Of a stretch of DNA of 64,000 nt, positions 56,445 to 64,000 are shown in pieces (position 1 is the stretch's first letter; every line of letters starts with the position of its first letter). The stretch covers positions 1 to 64,000 of the forward strand of contig SEGS01000004.1 of assembly GCA_004210915.1 (NCBI GenBank), in the 5' to 3' direction. Under the pieces are notes generated by a model, which was given only the letters and a program-made list of their open reading frames with translations, was not told the DNA's origin and did no database searches. Made by a program: the position numbers and the translations under genes. Origin of the DNA: Variovorax sp. (GTDB lineage: Bacteria > Pseudomonadota > Gammaproteobacteria > Burkholderiales > Burkholderiaceae_C).

Positions 56445-56792
56445 TTGGATACGTTGATTTCGAGCTGGATTCTGGCCTGCGTGGTGCTGACGGCGGTGGC
56501 TGTCGGCGTCGCGATGTACCTGCGCCGCCGGCGACCGGTTCAACCCTTTCGTCCGCTGCGCGAAACTGCGACGGTCGCGCTGGTACGCCGACGCCGCGAG
56601 TTGACCTCGCAGTTGCGCGAGCTGGCGGGTGATGAAAGTGCCGATCTCGTCAAGGGCGAAGCCCGTCGACGCAAGGGCAGCACCCTGGACATCGACGTGC
56701 TCGAAGCCGCCGTCGCACGCGCCGAGCGCAATTCGGCATTGGCCGAGCTGCCCCCCACGGATGCAGCCCCGCTGGCCGGGAGCGCCCGCTAG
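56445..56792 (+). CDS. small single-pass membrane protein, hypothetical
   Basis: 115 residues. One membrane segment (about 5-27) followed by an Arg-rich cytoplasmic part with two amphipathic helices (ALVRRRRELTSQLRELAGDE, and LDIDVLEAAVARAERNSAL). No family recognised. The start is TTG at 56445, supported by GGAGG 8 bases upstream. It stands alone between scoB and a LysR gene, behind a palindrome. Confidence 0.6.
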   Translation: MDTLISSWILACVVLTAVAVGVAMYLRRRRPVQPFRPLRETATVALVRRRRELTSQLRELAGDESADLVKGEARRRKGSTLDIDVLEAAVARAERNSALAELPPTDAAPLAGSAR

Positions 56793-56795
56793 CCG

Positions 56796-57698
56796 CTAGC
56801 GCAAGTTCGGCAGCAGCACTGCCTGCTGGGCCGAAGCGGTGTCTTTCAGGAAGGTCCAGACCGCCTGCATGCGCGCCAGATGCTTGGTCTCCGCCGGCAT
56901 CGACATCCAGAAAGTCCGCGTGAGTTGGGTCTGCGGCTGCTCCGGCAGCACGCGCAGCAAGGTCTTGTCACGCTCCGCAACGAAAGCAGGCAGCACGGCG
57001 ATGCCCGCACCTGCCGCCGTGGCCTCGTACTGGGCCAACACGCTGGTGCTGCGCAGCGCAAAGGCGTCGGGCTTGTGCAACTCGTCGAGGTACTGCAACT
57101 CCTTGCTGAACAGCAGGTCGTCGACATAGCTGATGAAGGTGTGGCCGCGAAGGTCCTCCCGTGTCCGGATTGGTGCGTGTCGGGCGAGGTAACGCTTCGA
57201 CGCATAGAGCCGCAACGTGTAGTCGGTGAGCTTGCTGACCACCACAGCCCCGCGCGCCGGCCGCTCGAGCGAAATCACGATGTCCGCCTCGCGGCGTGAC
57301 AGGTGCACCAGCCGCGGCAGCGCCAGGAGGTCGATCATCAGGCGCGGGTGCTGGCCGGCAAAGAGGGCCAGCCGCGGCGCCAGCACGACGGTACCGAAGC
57401 CCTCGGTCGCGCCGATGCGCACCAGGCCCGACAGCCCTTGCTCCGACGCCGGCGCCGTGCTCTCGACGGCCAGGAACGCGGCCTCCATCGCCTCCACCTG
57501 CGGTTGCAGCCGGCGGCCGGCCTCGGTCAGCCGGTGCCCATCGGCCTCGCGCGAAAACAGCGGGGTGCCGACCTGCTTTTCGAGGGCCTGAATGCGCCGC
57601 GCCACTGTGGTGTGATCGACCGCCAGCCGGCGCGCTGCGCTCTGCAGCGTGCCCGAGCGCGCAAGCTCCAGAAAGTAGCGCAGGTTGTCCCAGTCCAT
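56796..57698 (-). CDS. LysR-family regulator of the valine operon (inferred)
   Basis: 300 residues: HTH ([23 protein letters not shown] near 17-39) and a LysR effector domain. The HTH belongs to the group with [10 protein letters not shown]. The start at 57698 (MDWDNLRYF) is an ATG; a TTG three codons earlier is possible. It is divergent from mmsA, so it probably responds to a valine-pathway intermediate. Confidence 0.85.
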   Translation of the reverse strand: MDWDNLRYFLELARSGTLQSAARRLAVDHTTVARRIQALEKQVGTPLFSREADGHRLTEAGRRLQPQVEAMEAAFLAVESTAPASEQGLSGLVRIGATEGFGTVVLAPRLALFAGQHPRLMIDLLALPRLVHLSRREADIVISLERPARGAVVVSKLTDYTLRLYASKRYLARHAPIRTREDLRGHTFISYVDDLLFSKELQYLDELHKPDAFALRSTSVLAQYEATAAGAGIAVLPAFVAERDKTLLRVLPEQPQTQLTRTFWMSMPAETKHLARMQAVWTFLKDTASAQQAVLLPNLR

Positions 57699-57728
57699 GG
57701 TTTGCAATTATGCAGATCGACGGTGCAG

Positions 57729-57751
57729 ATTTGTCTATTGCCAATGCAAAT
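57729..57751. promoter_or_regulatory. candidate LysR operator upstream of mmsA
   Basis: ATTTG (57729-57733) and CAAAT (57747-57751) flank a nested ATTG-C-CAAT palindrome (57737-57745). Several TGCAA-type words lie around it. It is within the AT-rich divergent region between the LysR gene and mmsA. Confidence 0.35.
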
Positions 57752-57822
57752 ATGCAAAGCTACGATGCCCGGCTGCGCTTTCGTTGCGACACATCCCGAA
57801 CACATCCCAAGGAGACAAATTC

Positions 57823-59346
57823 ATGGACGCCACCACCTCGCCGACCACCCAGGTCGCCACCGTCAAGCTGCTCATCGGCGGCAAGTTCATCGAGTCCACC
57901 ACCACCGAGTGGCGCGATGTCGTCAACCCGGCCACGCAGGAAGTGCTGGCCCGCGTGCCCTTCGCAACCGCGGCCGAAGTCGATGCCGCCGTGGCCTCGG
58001 GCAAGGAAGCCTTCAAGACCTGGCGCAAGACGCCCATCGGCGCGCGCGCGCGCATCTTCCTCAAGTACCAGCAACTGATCCGCGAGAACATGGCCGAGTT
58101 GGCCGCGATCCTCACGGCCGAGCAGGGCAAGACCCTGCCGGACGCCGAAGGTGACGTGTTCCGCGGCCTCGAAGTGGTCGAGCATGCTGCGGCCATCGGC
58201 AACCTGCAGCTCGGCGAACTGGCCAACAACGTGGCCAACGGTGTCGACACCTACACGCTGCTGCAGCCGCTGGGCGTGTGTGCCGGCATCACGCCATTCA
58301 ACTTCCCCGCGATGATCCCGCTGTGGATGTTCCCGATGGCCATCGTCACGGGCAACACCTTCGTGCTGAAGCCCTCCGAGCAGGACCCGATGGTCACGAT
58401 GCGCCTGTGCGAACTGGCGCTCGAAGCCGGTATCCCGGCGGGCGTGCTGAATGTCATTCACGGCGGCGAGTCGGTCGTCAACGCGATCTGCGATCACAAG
58501 GACATCAAGGCGATCAGCTTCGTGGGCTCGACCAAGGTCGGCACGCACGTCTACAACCGCGCGATCCCGACCGGCAAGCGGGTGCAGTGCATGATGGGTG
58601 CGAAGAACCACGCGATCGTGATGCCCGACGCCAACAAGGAGCAAACGCTGAACGCGCTGGCCGGCGCGAGCTTCGGTGCCGCAGGCCAGCGCTGCATGGC
58701 AGTTTCGGTCGCAGTGCTTGTCGGTGACGCGCAGAAGTGGGTGCCCGACCTCGTGGCGAAGGCGCAGACGCTGAAGATCGGCGCCGGCACCGACAAGGGC
58801 GTGGACGTGGGCCCGCTGGTCTCGTGCGCCGCATATGACCGCGTCAATCACCTCATCGAACGCGGCGTGGCTGATGGCGCGACGCTGGCGCTCGACGGCC
58901 GCAAGCCGACCGTGCCTGGCTACGAGAAGGGCAACTTCGTCGGCCCGACGGTGTTCGCCGACGTCAAGCCCGGCATGACGATCTATGACCAGGAAATCTT
59001 CGGCCCCGTGCTGTGCCTCGCCAACGCAGCCACCATCGACGAAGCCATCGAACTGATCAACAGCAACCCGAACGGCAACGGCACGGCGATCTTCACGCAG
59101 TCGGGCGCGGCGGCGCGCAAGTTCCAGGAAGACATCGACGTCGGTCAGGTCGGCATCAACGTGCCGATCCCGGTGCCGGTGCCGATGTTCTCGTTCACCG
59201 GTTCGCGCGCATCGAAGCTCGGCGACCTCGGCCCCTACGGCAAGCAGGTCATCATGTTCTACACGCAGACCAAGACGATCACGGCGCGCTGGTTCGACGA
59301 CAGCACCGTGAGCCAGGGCGTCAACACCACGATCAGCCTGAAGTGA
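57823..59346 (+). CDS. mmsA: methylmalonate-semialdehyde dehydrogenase (CoA-acylating)
   Basis: 507 residues of the aldehyde dehydrogenase superfamily. It converts methylmalonate semialdehyde to propionyl-CoA in valine breakdown. Visible: the N-terminal [30 protein letters not shown] near 160, [16 protein letters not shown] near 233, and the catalytic Cys in [11 protein letters not shown] near 290. AAGGAG precedes the start. It is the first gene of the operon. Confidence 0.94.
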   Translation: MDATTSPTTQVATVKLLIGGKFIESTTTEWRDVVNPATQEVLARVPFATAAEVDAAVASGKEAFKTWRKTPIGARARIFLKYQQLIRENMAELAAILTAEQGKTLPDAEGDVFRGLEVVEHAAAIGNLQLGELANNVANGVDTYTLLQPLGVCAGITPFNFPAMIPLWMFPMAIVTGNTFVLKPSEQDPMVTMRLCELALEAGIPAGVLNVIHGGESVVNAICDHKDIKAISFVGSTKVGTHVYNRAIPTGKRVQCMMGAKNHAIVMPDANKEQTLNALAGASFGAAGQRCMAVSVAVLVGDAQKWVPDLVAKAQTLKIGAGTDKGVDVGPLVSCAAYDRVNHLIERGVADGATLALDGRKPTVPGYEKGNFVGPTVFADVKPGMTIYDQEIFGPVLCLANAATIDEAIELINSNPNGNGTAIFTQSGAAARKFQEDIDVGQVGINVPIPVPVPMFSFTGSRASKLGDLGPYGKQVIMFYTQTKTITARWFDDSTVSQGVNTTISLK

Positions 59347-59741
59347 GGACGACTGGGCGCGTCGCGGCGCGGGCCGCGGCGATGATGGCGATGTGCCTCG
59401 CCGTCGTCGCGCACGCGGCCGGCGATGCCGGGCCGAGCGACTGCAAGCCGGACGGCAACCAGCAGGAGATGAACGCGTGCGCGGCGGACGACTTTCGCGC
59501 GGCGGACGCGGCGTTGAACATCCGCTACAGCGAGGTCATGGACTCGCTGGCGCCGCCGGTGCGCATCGCGCTGCGCGCGGAGCAGCGGACCTGGCTCAAG
59601 GGCCGCGACCCGGCTTGCAAGCGCGAGGCGAAAGCCAGCGAAGGCGGATCCATCTGGCCCCTCATCTACAACGCTTGCCTGGCCAAGTCGAACCGTCAAC
59701 GAACGGCCGAGCTCGAAGCCTGGAAAGGTCGGCAGCGATGA
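59343..59741 (+). CDS. LprI/DUF1311-like secreted protein
   Basis: 132 residues. A signal peptide (ending near AHAAG, residue 27) leads into a DUF1311/LprI domain: [30 protein letters not shown], then [20 protein letters not shown], with paired Cys for disulfides. Some family members inhibit lysozyme. GTG start overlaps the mmsA stop by four bases, and its stop overlaps the acyl-CoA dehydrogenase start, so it is fully embedded in the valine operon. Confidence 0.83.
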   Translation: MRTTGRVAARAAAMMAMCLAVVAHAAGDAGPSDCKPDGNQQEMNACAADDFRAADAALNIRYSEVMDSLAPPVRIALRAEQRTWLKGRDPACKREAKASEGGSIWPLIYNACLAKSNRQRTAELEAWKGRQR

Positions 59742-60892
59742 ATTTCGAACTGTCCGAAGAACAGAACGCGTTCGCGCAGACCGCGCGCGACTTCGCCGTG
59801 AGCGAGTTCGCACCGCACGCGGGGCAATGGGACGCTGAGGCGATCTTCCCGCGCGAGGCGATTGCCAAGGCCGGCGAACTCGGCTTCTGCGGCCTCTATG
59901 CGCCCGAAAGCATCGAAGGCCTGGCACTGCCGCGGCTCGATGCCACACTGGTTTTCGAGGAGATGGCCGCGGTCGACCCGTCGACCACCGCCTTCATCAC
60001 CATCCACAACATGGCGACCTGGATGCTCGGCACCTGGGGCACCGAGGCGGTTCGCCAGCGCTGGGGCGCGGACCTCACGAGCGGGCGCAAGCTGGCCTCG
60101 TACTGCCTGACCGAACCCGGCGCGGGGTCGGACGCGGGTTCACTCAAGACGCGGGCTGAATTGCAAGGGACGGAGTACGTCATCCACGGCAACAAGGCCT
60201 TCATTTCGGGCGCGGGGTCGACCGACGTGTTGGTGCTGATGGCGCGCACCGGTGGTGGCGGCGCGGGCGGCATCTCGGCCTTCGCGCTGCCGGCCGATGC
60301 GCCCGGCATCAGCTACGGCAAGAAGGAACACAAGATGGGCTGGAACAGCCAGCCCACGCGCACCATCAACTTCGACAACGTGCGCATTCCCGCCGACCAT
60401 CTGCTGGGCAGTGAAGGTGAGGGCTTCCGCATCGCCATGAAGGGGCTCGACGGCGGGCGCATCAACATCGCGACCTGCTCGGTCGGCGCGGCGCAGGGCG
60501 CGCTGGACGCCGCGCGGCGCTACCTGCACGAGCGGCAGCAGTTCGGCAAGCCGCTGGCTGCCAACCAGGCGCTGCAGTTCAAGCTGGCCGACATGGCGAC
60601 CGAGCTCGTCGCTGCGCGCCAGATGGTGCGCATGGCAGCAAGCAAGCTCGATGCCGCGCACCCCGACGCCAGCACCTACTGCGCGATGGCTAAGCGCTTC
60701 GCGACCGACGTGGGCTTCAACGTCTGCAACGACGCGCTGCAACTGCACGGCGGCTACGGCTACCTGAGCGAATTCCCGCTGGAGCGGCTGGTGCGCGACA
60801 CGCGCGTGCACCAGATCCTCGAAGGCACCAACGAAATCATGCGCGTGATCGTGGCGCGCAAACTGTTAGACGGCGAAAGCGATATCCGATGA
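59738..60892 (+). CDS. acyl-CoA dehydrogenase, isobutyryl-CoA dehydrogenase type
   Basis: 384 residues. FAD-dependent dehydrogenase: SYCLTEPGAGSDAGSLKTRA near 119-138, FISGAGSTDVLVLMART, and the catalytic Glu in ILEGTNEIMRVIVAR near 366. In this operon it most likely converts isobutyryl-CoA to methacrylyl-CoA, passing electrons to ETF. Overlaps both neighbours by four bases. Confidence 0.9.
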   Translation: MNFELSEEQNAFAQTARDFAVSEFAPHAGQWDAEAIFPREAIAKAGELGFCGLYAPESIEGLALPRLDATLVFEEMAAVDPSTTAFITIHNMATWMLGTWGTEAVRQRWGADLTSGRKLASYCLTEPGAGSDAGSLKTRAELQGTEYVIHGNKAFISGAGSTDVLVLMARTGGGGAGGISAFALPADAPGISYGKKEHKMGWNSQPTRTINFDNVRIPADHLLGSEGEGFRIAMKGLDGGRINIATCSVGAAQGALDAARRYLHERQQFGKPLAANQALQFKLADMATELVAARQMVRMAASKLDAAHPDASTYCAMAKRFATDVGFNVCNDALQLHGGYGYLSEFPLERLVRDTRVHQILEGTNEIMRVIVARKLLDGESDIR

Positions 60893-62007
60893 GCAACGAT
60901 GTGGTTTTGTTCGATGAAATCAAAACAGCCGGCGGCCAGCGCTTCGGCGTGGCGACGCTCAATGCGCCCACGTCGCTCAACGCGCTGTCGGTCGACATGG
61001 TGCGGCTGCTCACGCCGAAGCTGCGCGAGTGGGCGGCCGATGCCAACATCGTCGGCGTGTGGATGGACGCGGCCGGCGAGAAGGCCTTCTGTGCGGGGGG
61101 TGACCTGCGCCAGCTTTATCAAACGTTGCTCGACTGCGGCCCCGCGCGCAATGAATACGCCGAGCGCTTCTTCGGCGAGGAGTACGAGCTCGACGACCTG
61201 ATCCACAACTTTCCGAAGCCCTTCCTTTGCTGGGGCCACGGCATCGTGATGGGCGGCGGCATCGGCCTGATGGCGGGCGCCTCGCACCGCGTGGTCACGC
61301 CGCAGAGCCGCCTCGCGATGCCCGAGATCAACATCGGTCTGTACCCCGACGTCGGCGGCAGCTGGTTCCTGCGCCGCATGCCGGGGCGCGTCGGCCTGTT
61401 CCTCGCGCTCACGGCCGCGAACTTCAACGCCAGCGATGCGATCTTCGGCGGCTTGGCCGATGTGCTCGTGCCGCAAGAGAAGAAGCAACAGGTGCTGGAC
61501 GCCATCGCGTCGACGACGTGGACCGGTGGCAACGCCAGGGCCGACCGCGCCGAGCTCTCGCGCATCCTCGCCAGAGCGGGGCAGGGCGCCGAGCCGCCCG
61601 CTTCGAAGGTGAGAGCGCATTTCGACGCGATCAACGCACTCATGGCGGGCGACGACCTGCTCGATATCGCGAAACGCCTGCGCGCGCTGCAGACCGAGGA
61701 CGCGTGGCTGCAGACCGCCGCCGCGAATTTCATGAAGGGCGCGCCGAGCTCGGCCGCGCTGAGCTTCGAACTCTGGCAGCGCGTGCCGCGCATGTCGCTG
61801 GCCGAAGTGTTCAGGCTCGAATACTGGGCCTCGCTCGGCTTTTGCGCGCACAAGGATTTCGCCGAGGGCATTCGCGCGGTGCTGATCGACAAGGACCGCA
61901 AGCCGAAGTGGAACCCCGCGACGCTCGAAGAGATCACGCCGGCCTTCATCGAAGACCACCTGCGCCCGCGCGGCGAGATGGCGCCCGAACTCATCGCGCT
62001 GCGCTGA
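60889..62007 (+). CDS. 3-hydroxyisobutyryl-CoA hydrolase (enoyl-CoA hydratase family)
   Basis: 372 residues, crotonase fold, with the longer C-terminal part of HIBYL-CoA hydrolases. Oxyanion segments: KAFCAGGDLRQLY near 65-77 and GHGIVMGGGIGLMAGASHRVV near 115-135. The active site pair lies in MPEINIGLYPDVGGSWFL near 143-160. It releases 3-hydroxyisobutyrate from its CoA ester. ATGA overlap with the dehydrogenase. Confidence 0.88.
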   Translation: MSNDVVLFDEIKTAGGQRFGVATLNAPTSLNALSVDMVRLLTPKLREWAADANIVGVWMDAAGEKAFCAGGDLRQLYQTLLDCGPARNEYAERFFGEEYELDDLIHNFPKPFLCWGHGIVMGGGIGLMAGASHRVVTPQSRLAMPEINIGLYPDVGGSWFLRRMPGRVGLFLALTAANFNASDAIFGGLADVLVPQEKKQQVLDAIASTTWTGGNARADRAELSRILARAGQGAEPPASKVRAHFDAINALMAGDDLLDIAKRLRALQTEDAWLQTAAANFMKGAPSSAALSFELWQRVPRMSLAEVFRLEYWASLGFCAHKDFAEGIRAVLIDKDRKPKWNPATLEEITPAFIEDHLRPRGEMAPELIALR

Positions 62008-62045
62008 GCGCGTTCACATCCACAACGACAACGGAGACAGACGAC

Positions 62046-62930
62046 ATGAAGATCGCATTCATCGGCCTCGGCAACATGGGCGGCCCGATGGCCATGAACC
62101 TGCAGAAAGCCGGCCACACGCTGTCAGCCTTCGACCTCTCGGCCGAGGCCTGCAAGAAATTCGCTGCCGAGGGTCTGCCGATCGCAACATCGGCCGCGGC
62201 CACGGTGGAAGGCGCCGAGGTCGTCATCAGCATGCTGCCGGCGAGTGCGCATGTAGAGGGCCTCTACCTCGGCCATGACGGGTTGCTCGAGAGAATCGCC
62301 CCCGGCACGCTGGTGATCGACAGCAGCACCATCGCTGCCGCGACCTCGCGCAAGGTGGCCGAAGCCGCTGCCAAGCGCGGCATCGCGGTGATCGACGCAC
62401 CGGTGTCGGGGGGCACGGGCGGCGCCATGGCCGGCACGCTGACCTTCATGGTCGGCGGCAGCGAGGCCGACCTCGAGCTTGCGCGCCCGGTGCTCGAGAA
62501 AATGGGCGCCAACATCTTTCATGCAGGCGACGCCGGTGCGGGCCAGACCGCGAAGATCTGCAACAACATGCTGCTCGGCATCCTGATGATCGGCACCTCG
62601 GAAGCGCTCGCGCTCGGCGTTGCCAACGGGCTCGATCCAAAAGTGCTGTCGGAGATCATGCGGCGCAGCTCGGGTGGCAACTGGGCACTCGAAAAGTACA
62701 ACCCGATGCCGGGCGTGATGGAGACCGCGCCGGCCTCGAAGAACTACGCGGGTGGCTTCGGCACCGACCTGATGCTCAAGGACCTGGGCCTTGCGCAGGA
62801 GAACGCCGCGGCCGTGCGCGCCTCGACGCCGCTCGGCGGCATGGCACGCAATCTGTACGCCGCGCACAGCCTCGCCGGCCACGGCGCACTCGATTTCTCC
62901 AGTGTTCTCAAGGTGTTCCAGAAATCCTGA
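62046..62930 (+). CDS. mmsB: 3-hydroxyisobutyrate dehydrogenase
   Basis: 294 residues. NAD-binding motif IGLGNMGGPMAMNLQKAGH at the N-terminus; substrate motif DAPVSGGTGGAMAGTLTFMVGG near 119-140; catalytic Lys in GQTAKICNNMLLG near 170. It oxidises 3-hydroxyisobutyrate to methylmalonate semialdehyde, the MmsA substrate, closing the pathway. It starts 38 bases after the hydrolase gene. Confidence 0.95.
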   Translation: MKIAFIGLGNMGGPMAMNLQKAGHTLSAFDLSAEACKKFAAEGLPIATSAAATVEGAEVVISMLPASAHVEGLYLGHDGLLERIAPGTLVIDSSTIAAATSRKVAEAAAKRGIAVIDAPVSGGTGGAMAGTLTFMVGGSEADLELARPVLEKMGANIFHAGDAGAGQTAKICNNMLLGILMIGTSEALALGVANGLDPKVLSEIMRRSSGGNWALEKYNPMPGVMETAPASKNYAGGFGTDLMLKDLGLAQENAAAVRASTPLGGMARNLYAAHSLAGHGALDFSSVLKVFQKS

Positions 62931-62956
62931 GTCGCAGTGGTTCGGTGGCTGCTTGC

Positions 62957-62980
62957 GCCCGCCTCACTGGGGCTGCGGGC
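62957..62980. terminator. possible hairpin after mmsB
   Basis: GCCCGC (62957-62962) and GCGGGC (62975-62980) form a 6-bp stem with a 12-base loop between the convergent mmsB and methionine synthase stops. No T-run follows, so it is weak. Confidence 0.3.
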
Positions 62981-63007
62981 ATTCGGGCCTGAAGGACCCA
63001 CGCTGAG

Positions 63008-64000
63008 TCAGCCGTAGCGCGTGCGCGCCAGCGCCGCGCCCTTCGCCAGCGCATCGAGCTTTTTCAACGCGATCGCGCGGTCCATCGGCGCGAGGCCGCA
63101 GTTGGTGCAGGGCAAAAGCCGCGCCTTGGGCACGTACTGCAGCGCAGCGCCGATGGTGTCGGCCACCTGCTCGGGCGTCTCGACCGTGTCGCTCGCCACG
63201 TCGATCACGCCGACCATCACATCCTTGCCTTCGAGCAGCGCCATCAGGTGCGGCGGCACATGCGAGTGGAAGCACTCGAGGCTCACCTGGTCGATGCTGC
63301 TCTTCGCGAGCGCGGGGAACACCGTCTCGTACTGGCGCCATTCCTCACCCAGTGTTTCTTTCCAGTCGGTGTTGGCCTTGATGCCGTAGCCGTAGCAGAT
63401 GTGCACGGCGGTTGTGCAAGTGAGGCCCTGCGCAGCACGCTCCAGGGCCTTCACGCCCCAATCGGCGGCGTCCTGCATGTAGACGTTGAAGGCCGGCTCG
63501 TCGAACTGGACGATGTCGACACCGTCGGCTTGCAGCGCCAGCGCTTCCTGGTTCAGCAATTCGGCAAAAGCCATCGCCATCTTCACGCGATCGCCGTAGA
63601 ACTGGTCGGCCACGGTGTCGACGATGGTCATCGGACCTGGCAGGGTGAACTTGATCTTGCGGTCGGTGTGGGCGCGCAGGAGGCGCGCTTCGGTCGCGTG
63701 CACGCGGTCCTTGAGCTTCAGCGCCGAGACCACCTGCGGCACCATCGCGTCGTAGCGGTTGTTGCGGATGCCCATCTTCACCTTGTGCTCGAAGTCGATG
63801 CCTTCGACCTGTTCGAGAAAGCCGTGCACGAAGTGCTGGCGCGACTGCTCGCCGTCGCCGATGACATCAAGGCCTGCGTCTTCCTGCGCCTTGATCCACA
63901 GCAGCGTGGCATCGGCCTTGGCTTGCGCGAGCGCATCGCCCTCGGCCTGCCATTGCGGCCAGAGCTTGTTGGTTTCGGAAAGCCAGGCGGGCTTGGGGAG
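63008..64000 (-). CDS. cobalamin-independent methionine synthase, short form (partial)
   Basis: The last 330 residues are present; the N-terminus lies beyond the right edge. The protein is a MetE C-terminal-type barrel without the long N-terminal half. Zinc-site residues are visible in AVHICYGYG (His and Cys) and LPCTNCGLAPM (Cys). The FTLPGPMTIVDTV and QFDEPAFNVYM segments are typical. It transfers a methyl group to homocysteine; the short form often uses a donor other than methyltetrahydrofolate-triglutamate. It is convergent with mmsB. Confidence 0.88.
   Translation of the reverse strand, partial: LPKPAWLSETNKLWPQWQAEGDALAQAKADATLLWIKAQEDAGLDVIGDGEQSRQHFVHGFLEQVEGIDFEHKVKMGIRNNRYDAMVPQVVSALKLKDRVHATEARLLRAHTDRKIKFTLPGPMTIVDTVADQFYGDRVKMAMAFAELLNQEALALQADGVDIVQFDEPAFNVYMQDAADWGVKALERAAQGLTCTTAVHICYGYGIKANTDWKETLGEEWRQYETVFPALAKSSIDQVSLECFHSHVPPHLMALLEGKDVMVGVIDVASDTVETPEQVADTIGAALQYVPKARLLPCTNCGLAPMDRAIALKKLDALAKGAALARTRYG

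Overview
The window is GC-rich, densely coded bacterial chromosome, most likely from Variovorax or a close Comamonadaceae/Burkholderiales relative. That guess rests on the two TctC/Bug-type solute receptors, the six LysR regulators, the TRAP transporter, the tcu genes, the valine-degradation operon and the codon/GC style. No marker gene fixes the genus. I see no rRNA, tRNA, insertion sequence, prophage or CRISPR array, and no gene-free stretch longer than about 250 bp.

Layout. 0-5 kb: a tiny glycine-rich lipoprotein; an exported argininosuccinate-lyase-like protein divergent from a LysR gene that is overlapped by a Tat-exported Bug receptor; a DUF3750 protein. 5-8.6 kb: a small secreted protein, an outer-membrane beta-barrel-like protein, a DUF4256 protein, and an exported carboxymuconolactone-decarboxylase/cupin pair divergent from a LysR gene. 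8.6-16.9 kb: two paralogous LysR genes tail to tail, an MFS exporter coupled to a cyclophilin-like protein, then a periplasmic PaoABC-type molybdenum aldehyde oxidoreductase followed by a second coupled cyclophilin-like protein. 16.8-22.9 kb: glycoside hydrolase, FrnE-like DsbA protein, nitronate monooxygenase, esterase, DUF3014 and TPR-methyltransferase. 22.9-27.6 kb: glycine cleavage genes gcvT-gcvH-gcvP behind a glycine riboswitch.

27.6-40.2 kb: a hypothetical gene, a TRAP dicarboxylate-type transporter with tandem hairpins between receptor and membrane genes, an unknown acidic protein, ETF-ubiquinone oxidoreductase, a DMT exporter with a disturbed N-terminus, a thioesterase, and a PmrAB/QseBC-type two-component system divergent from a PAP2 phosphatase and the lipid A phosphoethanolamine transferase EptA. 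40.2-48.6 kb is one long minus-strand run: eutB, eutC, a CMD peroxidase-like gene, a ModA-like lipoprotein, tcuR, tcuA, tcuB and an orphan Bug receptor. 48.6-54.7 kb: FKBP, AlkB, OpgD, and a tightly overlapping lipid-kinase/phosphoesterase/PAP2 operon. 54.1-56.8 kb: a PAS-LuxR regulator divergent from scoAB across a perfect 22-bp palindrome, then a small membrane protein. 56.8-64 kb: a LysR gene divergent from a valine-degradation operon (mmsA, LprI-like, acyl-CoA dehydrogenase, 3-hydroxyisobutyryl-CoA hydrolase, mmsB), then a short-form methionine synthase cut by the window edge.

The overall picture is a metabolically versatile soil or rhizosphere bacterium: small-carboxylate capture, aldehyde oxidation, amino-acid and acyl-CoA catabolism feeding the ETF/quinone pool, and envelope remodelling. 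I found no clear new defence or mobile system. The least explained assemblies are the exported lyase/LysR/Tat-Bug locus and the PaoABC cluster flanked by cyclophilin-like proteins.
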